6,250 nt of DNA from Bacillota bacterium (lineage in GTDB: Bacteria; Bacillota; Clostridia; Clostridiales; Clostridiaceae). This document shows positions 6,224-6,250 of this stretch, piece by piece; positions within the stretch are counted from its first letter, which is position 1, and each line of letters opens with the position of its first letter. The stretch lies in assembly GCA_023440105.1 (NCBI GenBank), contig JAEXSY010000258.1, positions 1 through 6,250 of the forward strand, written 5' to 3'. The position numbers were made by a program, and so were the translations under genes. Under the pieces are notes generated by a model. The model had not been told where the DNA came from, did no database searches, and saw only the letters and a program-made list of their open reading frames with translations.

Positions 6224-6250
6224 TTAAATAAGATCCTTCATGTATACTAC
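6224..6250 (-). CDS. Probable C-terminal end of PTS EIIB (partial, cut by window edge)
   Basis: Reading inward from the right edge on the minus strand, one frame gives VVYMKDLI followed by a TAA stop at 6224-6226, 37 bases before the EIIC start. Mannose-family EIIB proteins are normally encoded directly before EIIC and commonly end in a short, alternately hydrophobic helix of this kind, so this is probably the tail of the EIIB subunit, which takes phosphate from EIIA and passes it to the sugar. Only eight residues are visible. A second frame is also open and gives a longer tail stopping at 6207-6209. The call therefore rests on position and a weak resemblance. Confidence 0.4.
   Translation of the reverse strand, partial: VVYMKDLI

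Noticed and set aside
1..6250. CRISPR arrays, tRNA or rRNA genes, insertion sequences, attachment sites
   Set aside because: No regularly spaced direct repeats, cloverleaf-like segments, transposase motifs or flanking inverted repeats were seen; the window is almost entirely occupied by one operon.

Overview
The window is AT-rich DNA with strong AGGAGG-type ribosome binding sites. It looks like a low-G+C Firmicute, most likely a clostridium or relative. That assignment is an inference from base composition, Shine-Dalgarno strength and protein resemblance, not a species identification. All real genes lie on the minus strand and read from high to low coordinates as one compact operon; nothing convincing is coded on the plus strand.

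Layout in transcription order: a probable C-terminal tail of a PTS EIIB gene cut by the window edge (6224-6250); mannose-family PTS EIIC (5383-6186); mannose-family PTS EIID (4571-5395, or from 5383); a 77-base gap; a type I sulfatase without signal peptide (3015-4493); lacA (2572-3000) and lacB (2044-2559), the two subunits of galactose-6-phosphate isomerase; a GatY/KbaY-type class II tagatose-1,6-bisphosphate aldolase (1171-2025); a LacC-type PfkB-family tagatose-6-phosphate kinase (223-1155); and a strong intrinsic terminator (137-184). From the sulfatase onward the genes are 12 to 18 bases apart. The last 150 bases hold a second terminator-like hairpin (22-71) and no gene.

How the genes fit together: the PTS imports a sugar and phosphorylates it. 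LacAB turns galactose 6-phosphate into tagatose 6-phosphate, LacC makes tagatose 1,6-bisphosphate, and the aldolase cleaves this to dihydroxyacetone phosphate and glyceraldehyde 3-phosphate. The sulfatase inside the operon has no export signal, which suggests that the imported sugar carries a sulfate removed in the cytoplasm. A sulfated galactose or galactose-containing saccharide from mucin or other sulfated glycans is the simplest reading. No N-acetylglucosamine/galactosamine deacetylase or deaminase is seen here, so galactose fits better than N-acetylgalactosamine, although such genes could lie upstream outside the window.

The two notable points are the cytoplasmic sulfatase coupled to a PTS-tagatose pathway, and the hybrid pathway in which LacABC is joined to a class II GatY-like aldolase where classical lac operons carry the class I aldolase LacD.
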